NCBI GenBank assembly: GCA_945862435.1
Contig: CAMAXX010000010.1
Coordinates: 18,879-82,878 of the forward strand
Length of the DNA: 64,000 nucleotides
From: Pseudorhodobacter antarcticus
GTDB taxonomy: Bacteria; Pseudomonadota; Alphaproteobacteria; Rhodobacterales; Rhodobacteraceae
Direction: 5' to 3'
In this document: positions 26,333-34,786 of the stretch, one piece after another
Position numbering within the stretch: the first letter of the stretch is position 1
Layout of the letters: each line of letters opens with the position of its first letter
Notes under the pieces: model-generated
What the model saw: only the letters and a program-made list of their open reading frames with translations
Database searches by the model: none
What the model was told of the DNA's origin: nothing
Program-made: the position numbers and the translations under genes

Positions 26333-27673
26333 ATGCCAAGTCTGCCGCATCCAATTTCTATGAATTTGCCTGCCAAATATTCGGGGAGACTGCCCCCTGC
26401 CTGTGACGTTGTCGTCATCGGCGGTGGGGTGATGGGCGTATCGGCCGCGCTGGAACTGGCCGCGCGCGGGCAAAAGGTAGTGCTGTGTGAAAAGGGGCGC
26501 ATTGCGGGCGAACAGTCGTCGCGCAACTGGGGCTGGATCCGCCAACAGGGCCGCGATTTGGCCGAATTGCCCGTGATGATGGAAAGCCTATCCATCTGGG
26601 CGAGGCATGCCAAAAACCTGCCCAAAGATTTGGGTTTTGCCCAGCAAGGCGTGGTCTACCTTGCCCTGACCGCGCCCGAGATGGACGGGTTTGAAACTTG
26701 GGCACAGGCGGCGCGTGCGCATGGGCTGCATACCCGGCTTTTAAGCCGCAACGATGTGGCTGCCCGCTTTGGCACGGATAAGTGGGTTGGGGGGCTGGAA
26801 ACCCCTTCCGACGCGCGGGCCGAGCCGTGGCGCGCTGTGCCGCTTTTGGCAGATTACGCCCGCGCGCAGGGCGTACTTTTGCGCGAAGGCTGCGCCGTGC
26901 GCCGTTTGGACGTGACTAATGGCGCGATCACGGGGGTGTTTACCGAAAGCGGGCGCATTGCCTGCCCCCGTGTCGTCGTGGCAGGCGGCGCTTGGTCGTC
27001 GCTGTTTTTGCGCAATGAAGGCATTGATATTCCCCAGCTTTCGGTTCGATCTTCGGTCGGGATTATCCCCGATCAGCGCCAAACCTATGCAGGCAACGCC
27101 GCCGATGACCGTATCGGGTTTCGCGCGCGGATGGATGGCGGCACATCGCTTGCCCCCGGCTTTGCGCATGATTTCTACATCGGCCCCGATGCGTTTCGCC
27201 ACTTTTCGTTGTATTGGCCCCAATACAAAAAAGACCGCCGCGCAACGCATCTGCGCGCGATGGCCCCGCGCGGATTTCCCGATGCTTGGGGCACCGCGCG
27301 GCGCTGGCGCGCAGATGAGGTCAGCCCCTTTGAGGCGATGCGTATTTTAAACCCCGCGCCCAATACCCGCGCCTTGGGGCGCGCCGCGCGCGATTTCGCG
27401 GCGGCCTTTGGCGGCGGCGCAGCGCAGTATAGCCACCAATGGGCGGGGATGATTGATATGATGCCCGATGTTGTGCCCGTCATCTCGAACGCGCCCATCG
27501 CGGGGTTGATCATTGCCACGGGCCTGTCTGGCCACGGCTTTGGGATTGGGCCTGGCTTTGGCCGCGTGGTGGCCGATCTGGCATTGGGGCGGGATGTCGG
27601 CCATGATCTGACCCGCTTTCGCCTTGCCCGCTTTAGCGATGGCAGTGTCATCGCCCCCGGCCCCAGTCTATGA
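26333..27673 (+). CDS. FAD-dependent oxidoreductase, DadA/DAO family
   Basis: A 446-residue flavoprotein. The FAD-binding motif is VVVIGGGVMGVSAALELAAR near residue 26, then EKGRIAGEQSSRNWGWIRQQ and the C-terminal SGHGFGIGPGFGRVVADLAL that closes the flavin site. It probably oxidises an amino acid or amine; the substrate is not readable. ATG 26333 has AAGGG upstream; ATG 26360 is an alternative. It overlaps the Hsp70-like gene by 4 bp. Confidence 0.88.
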   Translation: MPSLPHPISMNLPAKYSGRLPPACDVVVIGGGVMGVSAALELAARGQKVVLCEKGRIAGEQSSRNWGWIRQQGRDLAELPVMMESLSIWARHAKNLPKDLGFAQQGVVYLALTAPEMDGFETWAQAARAHGLHTRLLSRNDVAARFGTDKWVGGLETPSDARAEPWRAVPLLADYARAQGVLLREGCAVRRLDVTNGAITGVFTESGRIACPRVVVAGGAWSSLFLRNEGIDIPQLSVRSSVGIIPDQRQTYAGNAADDRIGFRARMDGGTSLAPGFAHDFYIGPDAFRHFSLYWPQYKKDRRATHLRAMAPRGFPDAWGTARRWRADEVSPFEAMRILNPAPNTRALGRAARDFAAAFGGGAAQYSHQWAGMIDMMPDVVPVISNAPIAGLIIATGLSGHGFGIGPGFGRVVADLALGRDVGHDLTRFRLARFSDGSVIAPGPSL

Positions 27674-28962
27674 CCAGCCCCGCTTATTCTGGCCCCGCTT
27701 ATTCTGGCCCCGCCTATTTTGGCCTAGATTTCGGCACCTCAAATTCCACGCTGTCCCTCGCAGACGGGGCCAATGCCCATCTGATCGCGCTGGAAGGCGC
27801 GGCGGTAACTCTGCCATCCACTGTGTTTTGGCCCGATGATCGCAGCCCGCTGTCCTTTGGTCGTGCTGCTATGGACACCTATTTGCTAGGCGAAGAGGGG
27901 CGGCTGTTACGGGGGCTGAAATCCACGCTGGGGAGCGCGCTTTATACCGAAAAAACCCTGCTGGGCGGGCGCATGATTGGCTTTGCTACGGTGATCGAGG
28001 CGTTCTTTGCCCATCTGAAAACCCACCTTGACCGCGCCCGTGCAGATCGCCCTTTGGGCGGTATTGTGCTGGGGCGGCCCGTGCATTTCCACGATGGTGA
28101 CGCCGCCGCCGATGCCCGCGCCGAAGCGGCACTGGCCGAAATCGCCCGCAGCTTGGGCTTTGACCATGTTGCGTTTCAACTGGAACCCATCGCCGCCGCC
28201 ATGACCTATGAGGCTGGTATTTCGGGCGAAGAATTGGTGCTGATCGTTGACATCGGCGGGGGCACGTCGGATTTTTCCATCCTGCGCCTGTCGCCCACGC
28301 GCGCGCGCGCCGTTGATCGCAGCGGCGATATTTTGGCCACAGGCGGGGTGCGTGTCGGCGGCACCGATTTTGACCGCGCCCTGTCGCTGGATATGGTGAT
28401 GCCGACCTTGGGCTATAAGGCCACGACCAAAGGCGGGGCAGGGCTGATGCCCAACCATTATTTTCTTGATCTGGCCACATGGCACAAGATCAACGCGCTG
28501 TATGTGCCGCGCGTCGCCGCTGATATCAAAGCGATGCGGCATGAAATTGACCGCCCCGAACTGCTAGATCGTTTTGCCCGTGTAATCGCCGAAAAATCGG
28601 GCCATGCGTTGGCTATGCGGGTAGAAACTGCCAAAATTGCCCTGTCTGATGCCGAGGCAGCCCGCATTGTGTTGACTGACCTGACAGGCGGGCCAAACCC
28701 AATGGCCACGCAAACCGCATTTTCAGGCAGCGCCGCACCGCTGCTGGCCAAAATCAAGGCGACTATGCTGGATACACTCGCGCGCGCGGGCGCCGCCCCT
28801 GCCGATATTGGAACTGTATTCCTAACAGGCGGCGCGGCCCATATGCCGGCCTTGCGCGCGCTGGTAGAAGACGTGTTCGATAGCGGCCATATAACCACGG
28901 GCGACATGCTGGGGTCGGTCGGTGCGGGCCTTGCGCATGAGGCGCAGCGGCGGTTTGGGTAA
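27670..28962 (+). CDS. Hsp70 family protein, YegD-like
   Basis: A 430-residue protein with only the actin-like ATPase domain of Hsp70: phosphate loop 1 in YFGLDFGTSNSTLSL, phosphate loop 2 in LVLIVDIGGGTSDFSILRL and the adenosine motif in GTVFLTGGAAHMPALRALVE. There is no substrate-binding domain, as in the YegD group. The N-terminus is extended by a 15-bp tandem repeat that encodes repeated GPAYSG units before the first strand. ATG 27670 overlaps the stop of the flavoprotein gene. Confidence 0.86.
   Translation: MTSPAYSGPAYSGPAYFGLDFGTSNSTLSLADGANAHLIALEGAAVTLPSTVFWPDDRSPLSFGRAAMDTYLLGEEGRLLRGLKSTLGSALYTEKTLLGGRMIGFATVIEAFFAHLKTHLDRARADRPLGGIVLGRPVHFHDGDAAADARAEAALAEIARSLGFDHVAFQLEPIAAAMTYEAGISGEELVLIVDIGGGTSDFSILRLSPTRARAVDRSGDILATGGVRVGGTDFDRALSLDMVMPTLGYKATTKGGAGLMPNHYFLDLATWHKINALYVPRVAADIKAMRHEIDRPELLDRFARVIAEKSGHALAMRVETAKIALSDAEAARIVLTDLTGGPNPMATQTAFSGSAAPLLAKIKATMLDTLARAGAAPADIGTVFLTGGAAHMPALRALVEDVFDSGHITTGDMLGSVGAGLAHEAQRRFG
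27678..27722 (+). repeat. 15-bp tandem repeat inside the Hsp70-like gene
   Basis: CCCCGCTTATTCTGG occurs exactly at 27678-27692 and 27693-27707; the third unit 27708-27722 differs at two bases and encodes the native PAYFG before the first beta strand. It keeps frame and lengthens the N-terminus by ten residues. Confidence 0.9.
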
Positions 28963-29311
28963 AGTAGCGGGCTTTGCCCCTAACTGCGCGCACCAGACCA
29001 ACGAACGCTCCTCAGTTAATCAGGATATTTTAAATAATAAGAAACAAGGGTTTGTTCCATAATCGCAGTAGCAAGAATATCGCGATCCGCAGTTCGAGTG
29101 GTGAACCAACCGGCGGGCGTTGACACCATTGGTTGGCTATGTTAACCACGAAATAGCTATTATAGCCGATAGAATTCTTAGATTTTACAAACGCTGCAGA
29201 TCTACTTTAAAAGTGTTTTTGAAAAAAATGAATGGAATATCCGTTCAATAGACTGCCGAATAATATGCGAATAATTGATGTATTTTATGTAATTTATATA
29301 GAGGTTTGATG
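28963..29311. other. A+T-rich intergenic region
   Basis: About 350 bp without a convincing gene. Base composition drops sharply after about 29020, in step with the following gene. A short inverted pair AACCAAC...GGTTGG occurs around 29104-29137. No clear promoter or RNA gene was recognised. It marks the left border of a probably transferred segment. Confidence 0.6.
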
Positions 29312-30082
29312 ATGAACATCATTGCTATTGGTGGTTTCCCTCGCAGTGGAACCAGACAATTTGCGGATATATTAAATGGGGATCCTTCTTGTATCATTCA
29401 AGGGGAGATTCATAGTGATTTACTGCGATCTTTAGCCAAATTTGCGCTTGAGGCTGATAAGTCGTTGGTTCAAGGACGCACTGAAAAAGCTTTTAGTGCG
29501 CGGCGAATTAGGTTTGTTTTGGAAGCTTACCGAATGGTTTCTAAGACTAACGCCGAACCGCTTGTTTGGGATTTCAGTCAACAGAATCTTGGTTTCAAAA
29601 AACCCTTTGCCGAGCATTTTTTCAAAGAATTAGAAGCCTTGTTTTCCCCTAGTGTCGACCGAATAAAATTATTCATTTGCCTCCGTAATATTGAGAAGAA
29701 TTTTCTGTCTCTGTCTGGTGCCTTCGGTTATTCACCAAGAAAATTCAAGAAAGGTATAGTTACGACAGACAGAGCTTTAATTGAGATAAGTAAGAATAAA
29801 TTCTTTGAGGTTTACCCCCTTCATCTGGATTCATTTATTGAAAAAAATGATGATGCAAAAGGGGATTGGTTAGTTCAGAATATTTTTTCGAAACTGAATT
29901 TGGATATTGCTGCCGAAGACGCTTTTGAGTTTTATTTTAAAAAAAGAAACGGCAACAAGACCCCTGCAGAGAAAATAAGGGGGCCTATCACAGACGCAGA
30001 GCGTAAAATAATATTTGGGGACAGGTCATTTATGAAGCACGTTGCGTCGATTGAGGCAAGAATGGGTGTGACGTTGCGATGA
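29312..30082 (+). CDS. Sulfotransferase-like P-loop protein
   Basis: A 256-residue protein. The N-terminal loop GGFPRSGTRQFADILNGDP has the shape of the 5'-phosphosulfate-binding loop of PAPS-dependent sulfotransferases. LFICLRNIEKNFLSLSGAFG in the middle corresponds to the 3'-phosphate-binding strand and helix, with Arg and Ser in place. The rest is not similar to anything I recognise. Codon use is unlike the neighbours: A/T at third positions, about 40% G+C by eye. ATG 29312 is seven bases after GAGG (29301-29304). Together this suggests recent transfer; a role in modifying a surface glycan or lipid is only a guess from the family. Confidence 0.7.
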   Translation: MNIIAIGGFPRSGTRQFADILNGDPSCIIQGEIHSDLLRSLAKFALEADKSLVQGRTEKAFSARRIRFVLEAYRMVSKTNAEPLVWDFSQQNLGFKKPFAEHFFKELEALFSPSVDRIKLFICLRNIEKNFLSLSGAFGYSPRKFKKGIVTTDRALIEISKNKFFEVYPLHLDSFIEKNDDAKGDWLVQNIFSKLNLDIAAEDAFEFYFKKRNGNKTPAEKIRGPITDAERKIIFGDRSFMKHVASIEARMGVTLR

Positions 30083-30324
30083 GAAATCGCGCCGGACGCG
30101 CCGGTGTGGTTGGTTCTTAAACGCAAGTTCCTGATGCGACACGACATTCCCTGTCTCGATGCGCTATGATCTATCTGTTTTTCTTCGACATTCCGCCCTT
30201 AGGGTCTTTGGCAATTCGGTTGCGAGATAGCGTACTGTTTCAAGCGATCCGCTGTGCATTTCTTCGTAATTCATCGATTTGACCATGCCGATAGTTCATC
30301 TGCTTTCATGCACATTGTGCTATC

Positions 30325-30345
30325 AAAAAAGCGGCACCAAGCCGC
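30325..30345 (-). terminator. Rho-independent terminator (minus strand)
   Basis: Read on the minus strand: GCGGC, loop TTGGT, GCCGC, then six T. It is the only textbook terminator with a T run in this part. It closes whatever minus-strand unit once ended at about 30353. Confidence 0.7.
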
Positions 30346-30413
30346 GATACGACTAATCAATTGAACTGGCGGGCGTAAACCAAAAAACGGCCGCCGCGAT
30401 CATTTTTTGCGCT

Positions 30414-30470
30414 TGCGCACGGTTGACTTGGCGCGCGCGACTTGCCCTTTGCATGGTTATGCTGGTTTGG
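30414..30470 (-). repeat. Dispersed homologous segment, copy A
   Basis: The minus strand of this 57-base core matches 34474-34530 on the plus strand at 49 of 57 positions (CCAAACCAGCATAACCATGC... against CCAAACCAGAATAGCCGTGC...). Weaker similarity continues on both sides for about 135 bp in total, ending near CGCCAGTTCA. It may be the end of a gene or element present twice. Confidence 0.7.
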
Positions 30471-30627
30471 TCGCGGTTGGCATTACATGCGACCGCAGCC
30501 CTCGCAAATGAACCGCCCCAACCACACAGTCTTGGGTGCAAATGGCCATTGGTGAAAATGGAGCGCGCACCATTCGCTTCAATAGCTACTGAAGCTGAGC
30601 CAAACGCCGCCAAGAAAACCGCAACTG

Positions 30628-30692
30628 CCTGTGCACATAAGCCTGTGCACCTAAGCCTGTGCACTTAAGCCTGTGCACATAAGCCTATGCAC
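30628..30692 (+). repeat. 14-bp tandem repeat with GTGCAC core
   Basis: Four full units, CCTGTGCACATAAG (30628-30641), CCTGTGCACCTAAG, CCTGTGCACTTAAG and CCTGTGCACATAAG (30670-30683), then a partial fifth CCTATGCAC. The units differ only at the base after GTGCAC. Function unknown. Confidence 0.9.
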
Positions 30693-30856
30693 TCTTCCTG
30701 CAGTATACCGAATTTAGGTTCAAAAACCGTGCAAATGATCTCTTGAGAATTTTGGTGAAGTATTGCCCTCGAAACTGTGAATAATTGCCTCCGATGGAAT
30801 AGAGCCTTTCGCAAATATCTTGCGGCGAAGTGCAACGAGACGGCGCGTCCCCGCTT

Positions 30857-31297
30857 CTATGGCAGGGCCAAGACCTGCACTTGGGGCAAATCGGTCAATC
30901 CAAGCCCCAGCGCGCGGTAGGCCGAAAAGGACAACGTTGCCCCCCCAGCGCTAGGCAGCAAATCGACATTCACACCCGCGCCATTTGCCAGCACAGCGCG
31001 GCCTTGGGTTGGGGCGGCTACCAGATTGGATTTCAGCCACAGACCCTGCTGCGCAGGGCTACCCAAGGCAACGCTTACAATGCCCAAAACTTGGCCAGCA
31101 TTGGGCGCAGCAACGGCGGCCTCTTTTTGTGCATCGCTTACAGCGTCCAGCGCGGCGGCGTTTTGCCCGCCCGTGGTAAGCGCCTGCAGGCGGCTTTGCT
31201 CTGGGCGCGGATTTAACCATGATTTGGTTTTGCTCCACGCACCTGCACAGGCAGATAGTGGCAACGTCAGGCACAGGGCAAGGGCGATGGATTTCAT
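30857..31297 (-). CDS. Small lipoprotein of a Rhodobacterales family
   Basis: A 146-residue protein with a lipoprotein signal MKSIALALCLTLPLSAC (lipid at Cys17). The mature part is an Ala-rich linker followed by a conserved-looking C-terminal half, GQVLGIVSVALGSPAQQGLW and ALGLGLTDLPQVQVLALP. I recall similar short lipoproteins in Rhodobacteraceae, often mislabelled D-galactarate dehydratase, which they cannot be at this size. Location in the envelope is likely; function unknown. It is divergent from moaA. Confidence 0.75.
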   Translation of the reverse strand: MKSIALALCLTLPLSACAGAWSKTKSWLNPRPEQSRLQALTTGGQNAAALDAVSDAQKEAAVAAPNAGQVLGIVSVALGSPAQQGLWLKSNLVAAPTQGRAVLANGAGVNVDLLPSAGGATLSFSAYRALGLGLTDLPQVQVLALP

Positions 31298-31400
31298 GGC
31301 GAGAACCTAGGGCCAAATTGCCCGCCTCGCAAGGGGCTGCAACTTGGACTTGCAGCTTTGGCTTGCATTTTTCGCCAGCATTTTTCGCCTATGTCTTTTG

Positions 31401-31440
31401 CCTAAGCTGGGGCTTGCGGGGGCTGCGCGCGGGGCTTAGG
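31401..31440 (+). promoter_or_regulatory. Hairpin just upstream of moaA
   Basis: CCTAAGC (31401-31407) and GCTTAGG (31434-31440) can pair across a G-rich 26-base loop, ending eight bases before the moaA ATG, which has no clear ribosome site. A 13-bp tandem repeat (31365-31390, GCATTTTTCGCC) lies just before it. It could affect translation initiation; no match to the molybdenum-cofactor riboswitch was recognised. Confidence 0.3.
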
Positions 31441-31448
31441 TTAGCCTC

Positions 31449-32486
31449 ATGCAAAACGTCCCCCTTATTGACCCTTTCGCGCGCCCGATCACCTATCTGC
31501 GCCTGTCGGTCACCGACCGCTGCGATTTTCGCTGCACCTATTGCATGTCCGAAGCGATGCAGTTTTTGCCGCGCGCCGATTTGCTGACGCTGGAAGAGTT
31601 GGATCGCCTGTCAAGCGCCTTTATCGACCTAGGTGTGCGCAAGCTGCGCATCACGGGGGGCGAGCCGCTGGTGCGCAAAGGGATTATGACGCTGTTCCAA
31701 TCCCTAAGCCGCCACTTGGACAGCGGCGCGCTGGAAGATTTGACGCTGACCACCAATGGCAGCCAACTCGCGCGCTACGCGGGTGATCTGGCTGCCTGCG
31801 GGATACGGCGGGTAAATGTTTCGCTTGATACGCTTGATCCCGAAAAATTCGCTGCCATTACCCGCTGGGGCAAACTTGCCCCCGTTTTGGACGGCATTGC
31901 AGCGGCCAAAACGGCGGGCATGCGGGTGAAGATCAACGCGGTGGCGCTGAAAGGCGTTAATGAGGACGAACTGCACGCCCTGACAGATTGGTGCGCCGCG
32001 CAGGGCCATGATCTGACCTTTATCGAGGTTATGCCTATGGGAGAGGACATGGGCGATGCGCTGCGCCTTGGCCAATATTGGCCTCTAACCGATGTGCGCG
32101 CGCGCCTTGCCGCCCATTATGGTATGACCGACCTGCCGCTGCGCACAGGCGGGCCTGCCCGCTATGTGCGGCTGAACGCAACGGGCCAGCAGATTGGATT
32201 TATCACGCCGCTGACCCATAATTTCTGCGAAAGCTGTAACCGCGTGCGCGCGACCTGCACGGGGCAGCTTTACATGTGCCTTGGCCAAAACGACATGGCC
32301 GATCTGCGCGCACCTTTGCGCGCCAGCGCCGATAACGCCGCGCTCACTGCCGCCATTCGCGCTGCCATTGCTCGTAAACCCAAGGGGCATGATTTTGATT
32401 ATTCTCGTGCCGCCGCGCCTGCCGGGAATGTAACGGGCAAAGTATCTGGCCAGATGCCGCGACATATGAGCCATACGGGGGGGTGA
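31449..32486 (+). CDS. moaA: GTP 3',8-cyclase MoaA
   Basis: A 345-residue radical SAM enzyme, first step of molybdenum cofactor synthesis. The SAM cluster motif is in [19 protein letters not shown]; the second cluster is in [31 protein letters not shown] binds SAM. It ends in the Gly-Gly tail (MSHTGG) that is essential in the family. The other mo(c)o genes are not in the window. Confidence 0.95.
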   Translation: MQNVPLIDPFARPITYLRLSVTDRCDFRCTYCMSEAMQFLPRADLLTLEELDRLSSAFIDLGVRKLRITGGEPLVRKGIMTLFQSLSRHLDSGALEDLTLTTNGSQLARYAGDLAACGIRRVNVSLDTLDPEKFAAITRWGKLAPVLDGIAAAKTAGMRVKINAVALKGVNEDELHALTDWCAAQGHDLTFIEVMPMGEDMGDALRLGQYWPLTDVRARLAAHYGMTDLPLRTGGPARYVRLNATGQQIGFITPLTHNFCESCNRVRATCTGQLYMCLGQNDMADLRAPLRASADNAALTAAIRAAIARKPKGHDFDYSRAAAPAGNVTGKVSGQMPRHMSHTGG

Positions 32487-32566
32487 TCCCCCTCACGGCA
32501 TAGCGCCGCCACCCTATTCATGTCCAATGCTCAAGCGCACGTTAAGCCCAAAGCAAAAGGTGCATC

Positions 32567-33130
32567 ATGGATGCGTTTTTACGCTCGCGCATACAGTTTG
32601 CGGCCAATAGCTCGTTCCACATTCTTTTGCCCACCATCACATTAAGCTGAGTGCTGCCGTTCTTTAAGCTGCGGCTCAACGCCACGCGCGACCCAGCTTG
32701 GATGGCGGCCGATATGTTTTGGGTCAAGGTCTTTGCGCTGTCGTTTGCAATGGGGGTGGTTTTGGGCATCATGCTGTTTGATGCAAGCCGTATGGCGCCT
32801 TGGGTGCAAACCACGGCCACGTTTTTGGTGGCCCTTGGCACTACCATGTCGGCGTTTTGGATTAATATGCGGAATTCGTGGATGCACACCTGCGGGGTTG
32901 GAACTGCGGGTTGGCGTAGTGCACCCAACCGATCGGACACCTTTTTGCGCCACTTCAACCCCGTCCACGCTGGGCTTTGGCAGCGTGGCCTACAGCTTTT
33001 ACCGCTATATCGCGTGCCTGAAAAGCCGACCACCGATCTGACCGCATCCGCGCCCGAAAGCCTGATTATCATCCTATCGGGCGTGGCGATTGTGCTGCCC
33101 ATCATCATCGCCCATTCCACGCTGTCCTAG
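32567..33130 (+). pseudogene. Deletion scar of cydAB (cytochrome bd oxidase)
   Basis: The start MDAFLRSRIQFAANSSFHIL is the N-terminus of CydA. It is cut by TGA at 32648-32650, where the family continues through Trp. The same frame resumes as FFKLRLNATRDPAWM, FWVKVFALSFAMGVV and TATFLVALGTTMSAFWINMR, with a deletion between GVV and LGIMLF. After NSWMHT the sequence passes to YRVPEKPTTDLTASAPESLI and IILSGVAIVLPIIIAH, which fits the C-terminal end of CydB. So about 560 bp remain of an operon that normally spans over 2.5 kb, with both inner ends lost. Other shifts are present near 32960-33020. Confidence 0.82.
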
Positions 33131-33168
33131 GTGATTTTCCGCAGCAAATCGCGCGGGCTGCGCTATTG

Positions 33169-34344
33169 TTAAAGTGGCATCCTGCGCTCGATCAGGGCGG
33201 CAAACCATGCCACCCCTGCGGGGATGATTGCATCGTTGAAATCATAAGCGGGGTGATGCAGCATCGCGCTATGCCCGTTGCCAAGGAACATATAGGCACC
33301 GCCAAATCCATTTTGGGCTGACGCGTTCAGCATATAAGAAAAATCCTCGGCCCCCATCATCGGGGCGGCATTGGCGGTTGGCTGGCCCGTGACCACCTGC
33401 GCCGCTTCGCCAGCAAAGCCCGCTTGATCTGGGCTGTTCACTGTCACGGGATAGCCGCGCTGGTAATCGACAAGAATCTGCGCGCCAAAGGTTGCGGCCA
33501 CGCCATCGCAGACGGCGCGTAGACGCACCTCAAGCGCATCCCTTACTGGCGCAGACAGCGCGCGCGCTGTGCCTGAAAGGCGCACCTCTTGCGGCAAAAC
33601 ATTTGGCGCGCGGCTGTCGGTATCGATCATGCAGACCGACAAAACCGCCGCATCCAGCGGATCGATATTGCGCGATGTGATCGATTGCAGCGCCGTGATC
33701 AGATAAGCGGCGATCAGCACCGCATCAATTGCATCTTGCGGCATGGCCGCATGGCCGCCGCGCCCTGTGATGGTGATGTCAAAGAAATCGGCGCTGGCCA
33801 TCATAGCGCCGGAATTAATGGCAAACGTCCCCGCCGCTTGGTTTGGCATATTGTGCAGAGCATAGATTTCCGAAATGCCAAAGCGCGGGATCAACCCATC
33901 CTGCACCATCGCAAGCCCGCCTGCGCCGCCCTCTTCTGCGGGTTGAAATACCAGGACGGCGCGGCCCGAAAACTGGCGCGTCTCGCACAAATACTGCGCC
34001 GCCCCCAGCAACATGGCGGTGTGGCCATCATGCCCGCAAGCATGCATTTTACCAAGCATTTCCGATGCATACGGCGCGCCCGTCGCCTCGGTTATGGGCA
34101 GCGCGTCCATATCGGCGCGCAGGGCAATGGCGTGGTTCGCTTTGCCTTTGCCAATAATTTCCGCCACAATCCCCGCACGCCCAACCGCCGTGGTCACGCT
34201 ATCGCAGCCCATCGCGCGCAGTTTATCGGCCACAAAGGCGGTGGTCTGCGGCAGCTCATAGCCCAGTTCAGGCACACGGTGCAGCGCGCGCCGCCAATGG
34301 GTGATTTGGGGGGTAAGTTCGGTAATACGGGCGGGAATGGGCAT
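33169..34344 (-). CDS. M20 family amidohydrolase (hippurate hydrolase-like)
   Basis: A 391-residue metallo-amidohydrolase of the M20D group that removes acyl groups from N-acyl amino acids or similar amides. Metal site motifs: HACGHDGHTAMLLGAA near residue 97, the catalytic EEGGAGG, ALHNMPNQ, and the terminal GAEDFSYML. ATG 34344 has AAGGAG upstream; a longer reading to 34461 lacks a site and runs into repeat sequence. It is convergent with the cydAB scar. Confidence 0.9.
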   Translation of the reverse strand: MPIPARITELTPQITHWRRALHRVPELGYELPQTTAFVADKLRAMGCDSVTTAVGRAGIVAEIIGKGKANHAIALRADMDALPITEATGAPYASEMLGKMHACGHDGHTAMLLGAAQYLCETRQFSGRAVLVFQPAEEGGAGGLAMVQDGLIPRFGISEIYALHNMPNQAAGTFAINSGAMMASADFFDITITGRGGHAAMPQDAIDAVLIAAYLITALQSITSRNIDPLDAAVLSVCMIDTDSRAPNVLPQEVRLSGTARALSAPVRDALEVRLRAVCDGVAATFGAQILVDYQRGYPVTVNSPDQAGFAGEAAQVVTGQPTANAAPMMGAEDFSYMLNASAQNGFGGAYMFLGNGHSAMLHHPAYDFNDAIIPAGVAWFAALIERRMPL

Positions 34345-34786
34345 AGCAGGCTCCTTTGCCGCAGCATCGCGCAAGTGGCGGGCGCGGTAAAGGGGCGTTG
34401 CCCTTCTGTGCCTTCGGGCAATACACCCCAGAATATTCTTGAAGACTGTAGTCGCGGGCAATGCTGGCCGCGGCCAAACCAGAATAGCCGTGCAAAGGGC
34501 AAGTCACGCGCGCCAGATCGGCCGTGCGCAGAAGAAAAAGGCGAAAGATCGTGGCGGACGTTTCGGAGTTACGGCCGCCAGTTCAGCCGCGCCGTTGGCG
34601 GAACTATCAACCGCAACACCCCGTAGCAATCACGAAACTTACGTTTTAAGTTTCGGCTCGAGCGAAAGGCTATTTTTCTATATTACAGAGCCTTAACATA
34701 GTATCGCAAATGCACTGGCGGGATAGATCCTGTCGCAAATACCCTGCTGGGCGATCAAGCTTGCAAGAGGCGCAGTGCAATGCCCC
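34345..34786. other. Intergenic region with element remnant
   Basis: About 440 bp without a defendable gene. It contains copy B of the dispersed homologous segment (34474-34530), an 85-codon plus-strand reading over it (34439-34696) that is not recognisable, a 9-bp perfect hairpin CGAAACTTA/TAAGTTTCG at 34633-34655, and an A+T-rich end. Confidence 0.5.
34474..34530 (+). repeat. Dispersed homologous segment, copy B
   Basis: Matches the minus strand of 30414-30470 at 49 of 57 positions and continues more weakly to about 34590. Both copies end upstream of a hairpin. The pair is in inverted orientation and encloses the lipoprotein gene, moaA, the cydAB scar and the amidohydrolase. Confidence 0.7.

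Larger units (their letters stand above)
30083..30856. other. Intergenic patchwork with decayed sequence
   Basis: About 770 bp with no gene I can defend. It holds, in order, an A+T-rich stretch with a possible 40-codon minus-strand fragment (30164-30286), a minus-strand terminator (30325-30345), a segment homologous to 34474-34530 (30414-30470), and a 14-bp tandem repeat (30628-30692). Minus-strand reading 30353-30664 is open for 103 codons and ends just before the terminator, but its protein is not recognisable. Confidence 0.5.

Noticed and set aside
29080..29140. tRNA-like T-loop (GTTCGAGT) in the A+T-rich region
   Set aside because: No acceptor stem, D arm or anticodon arm can be folded around it.
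30164..30286. 40-codon minus-strand frame MVKSMNYEEMHSGSLETVRY...
   Set aside because: Plausible codon use but too short, no ribosome site and no known family; could be a gene fragment.
30353..30664. 103-codon minus-strand ORF with a terminator behind it
   Set aside because: The terminator is attractive, but the protein is unrecognisable, the N-terminus is made of the 14-bp repeat, and the homologous copy B does not keep one frame clearly. Kept only as part of the patchwork region.
30628..30692. CRISPR array
   Set aside because: Units of 14 bp directly abut with no spacers; it is a simple tandem repeat. The same holds for 23771-23821.
32651..33130. 159-codon ORF as an independent membrane protein
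   Set aside because: Its sequence continues the CydA frame after the stop and then joins CydB-like sequence, so it is a remnant.
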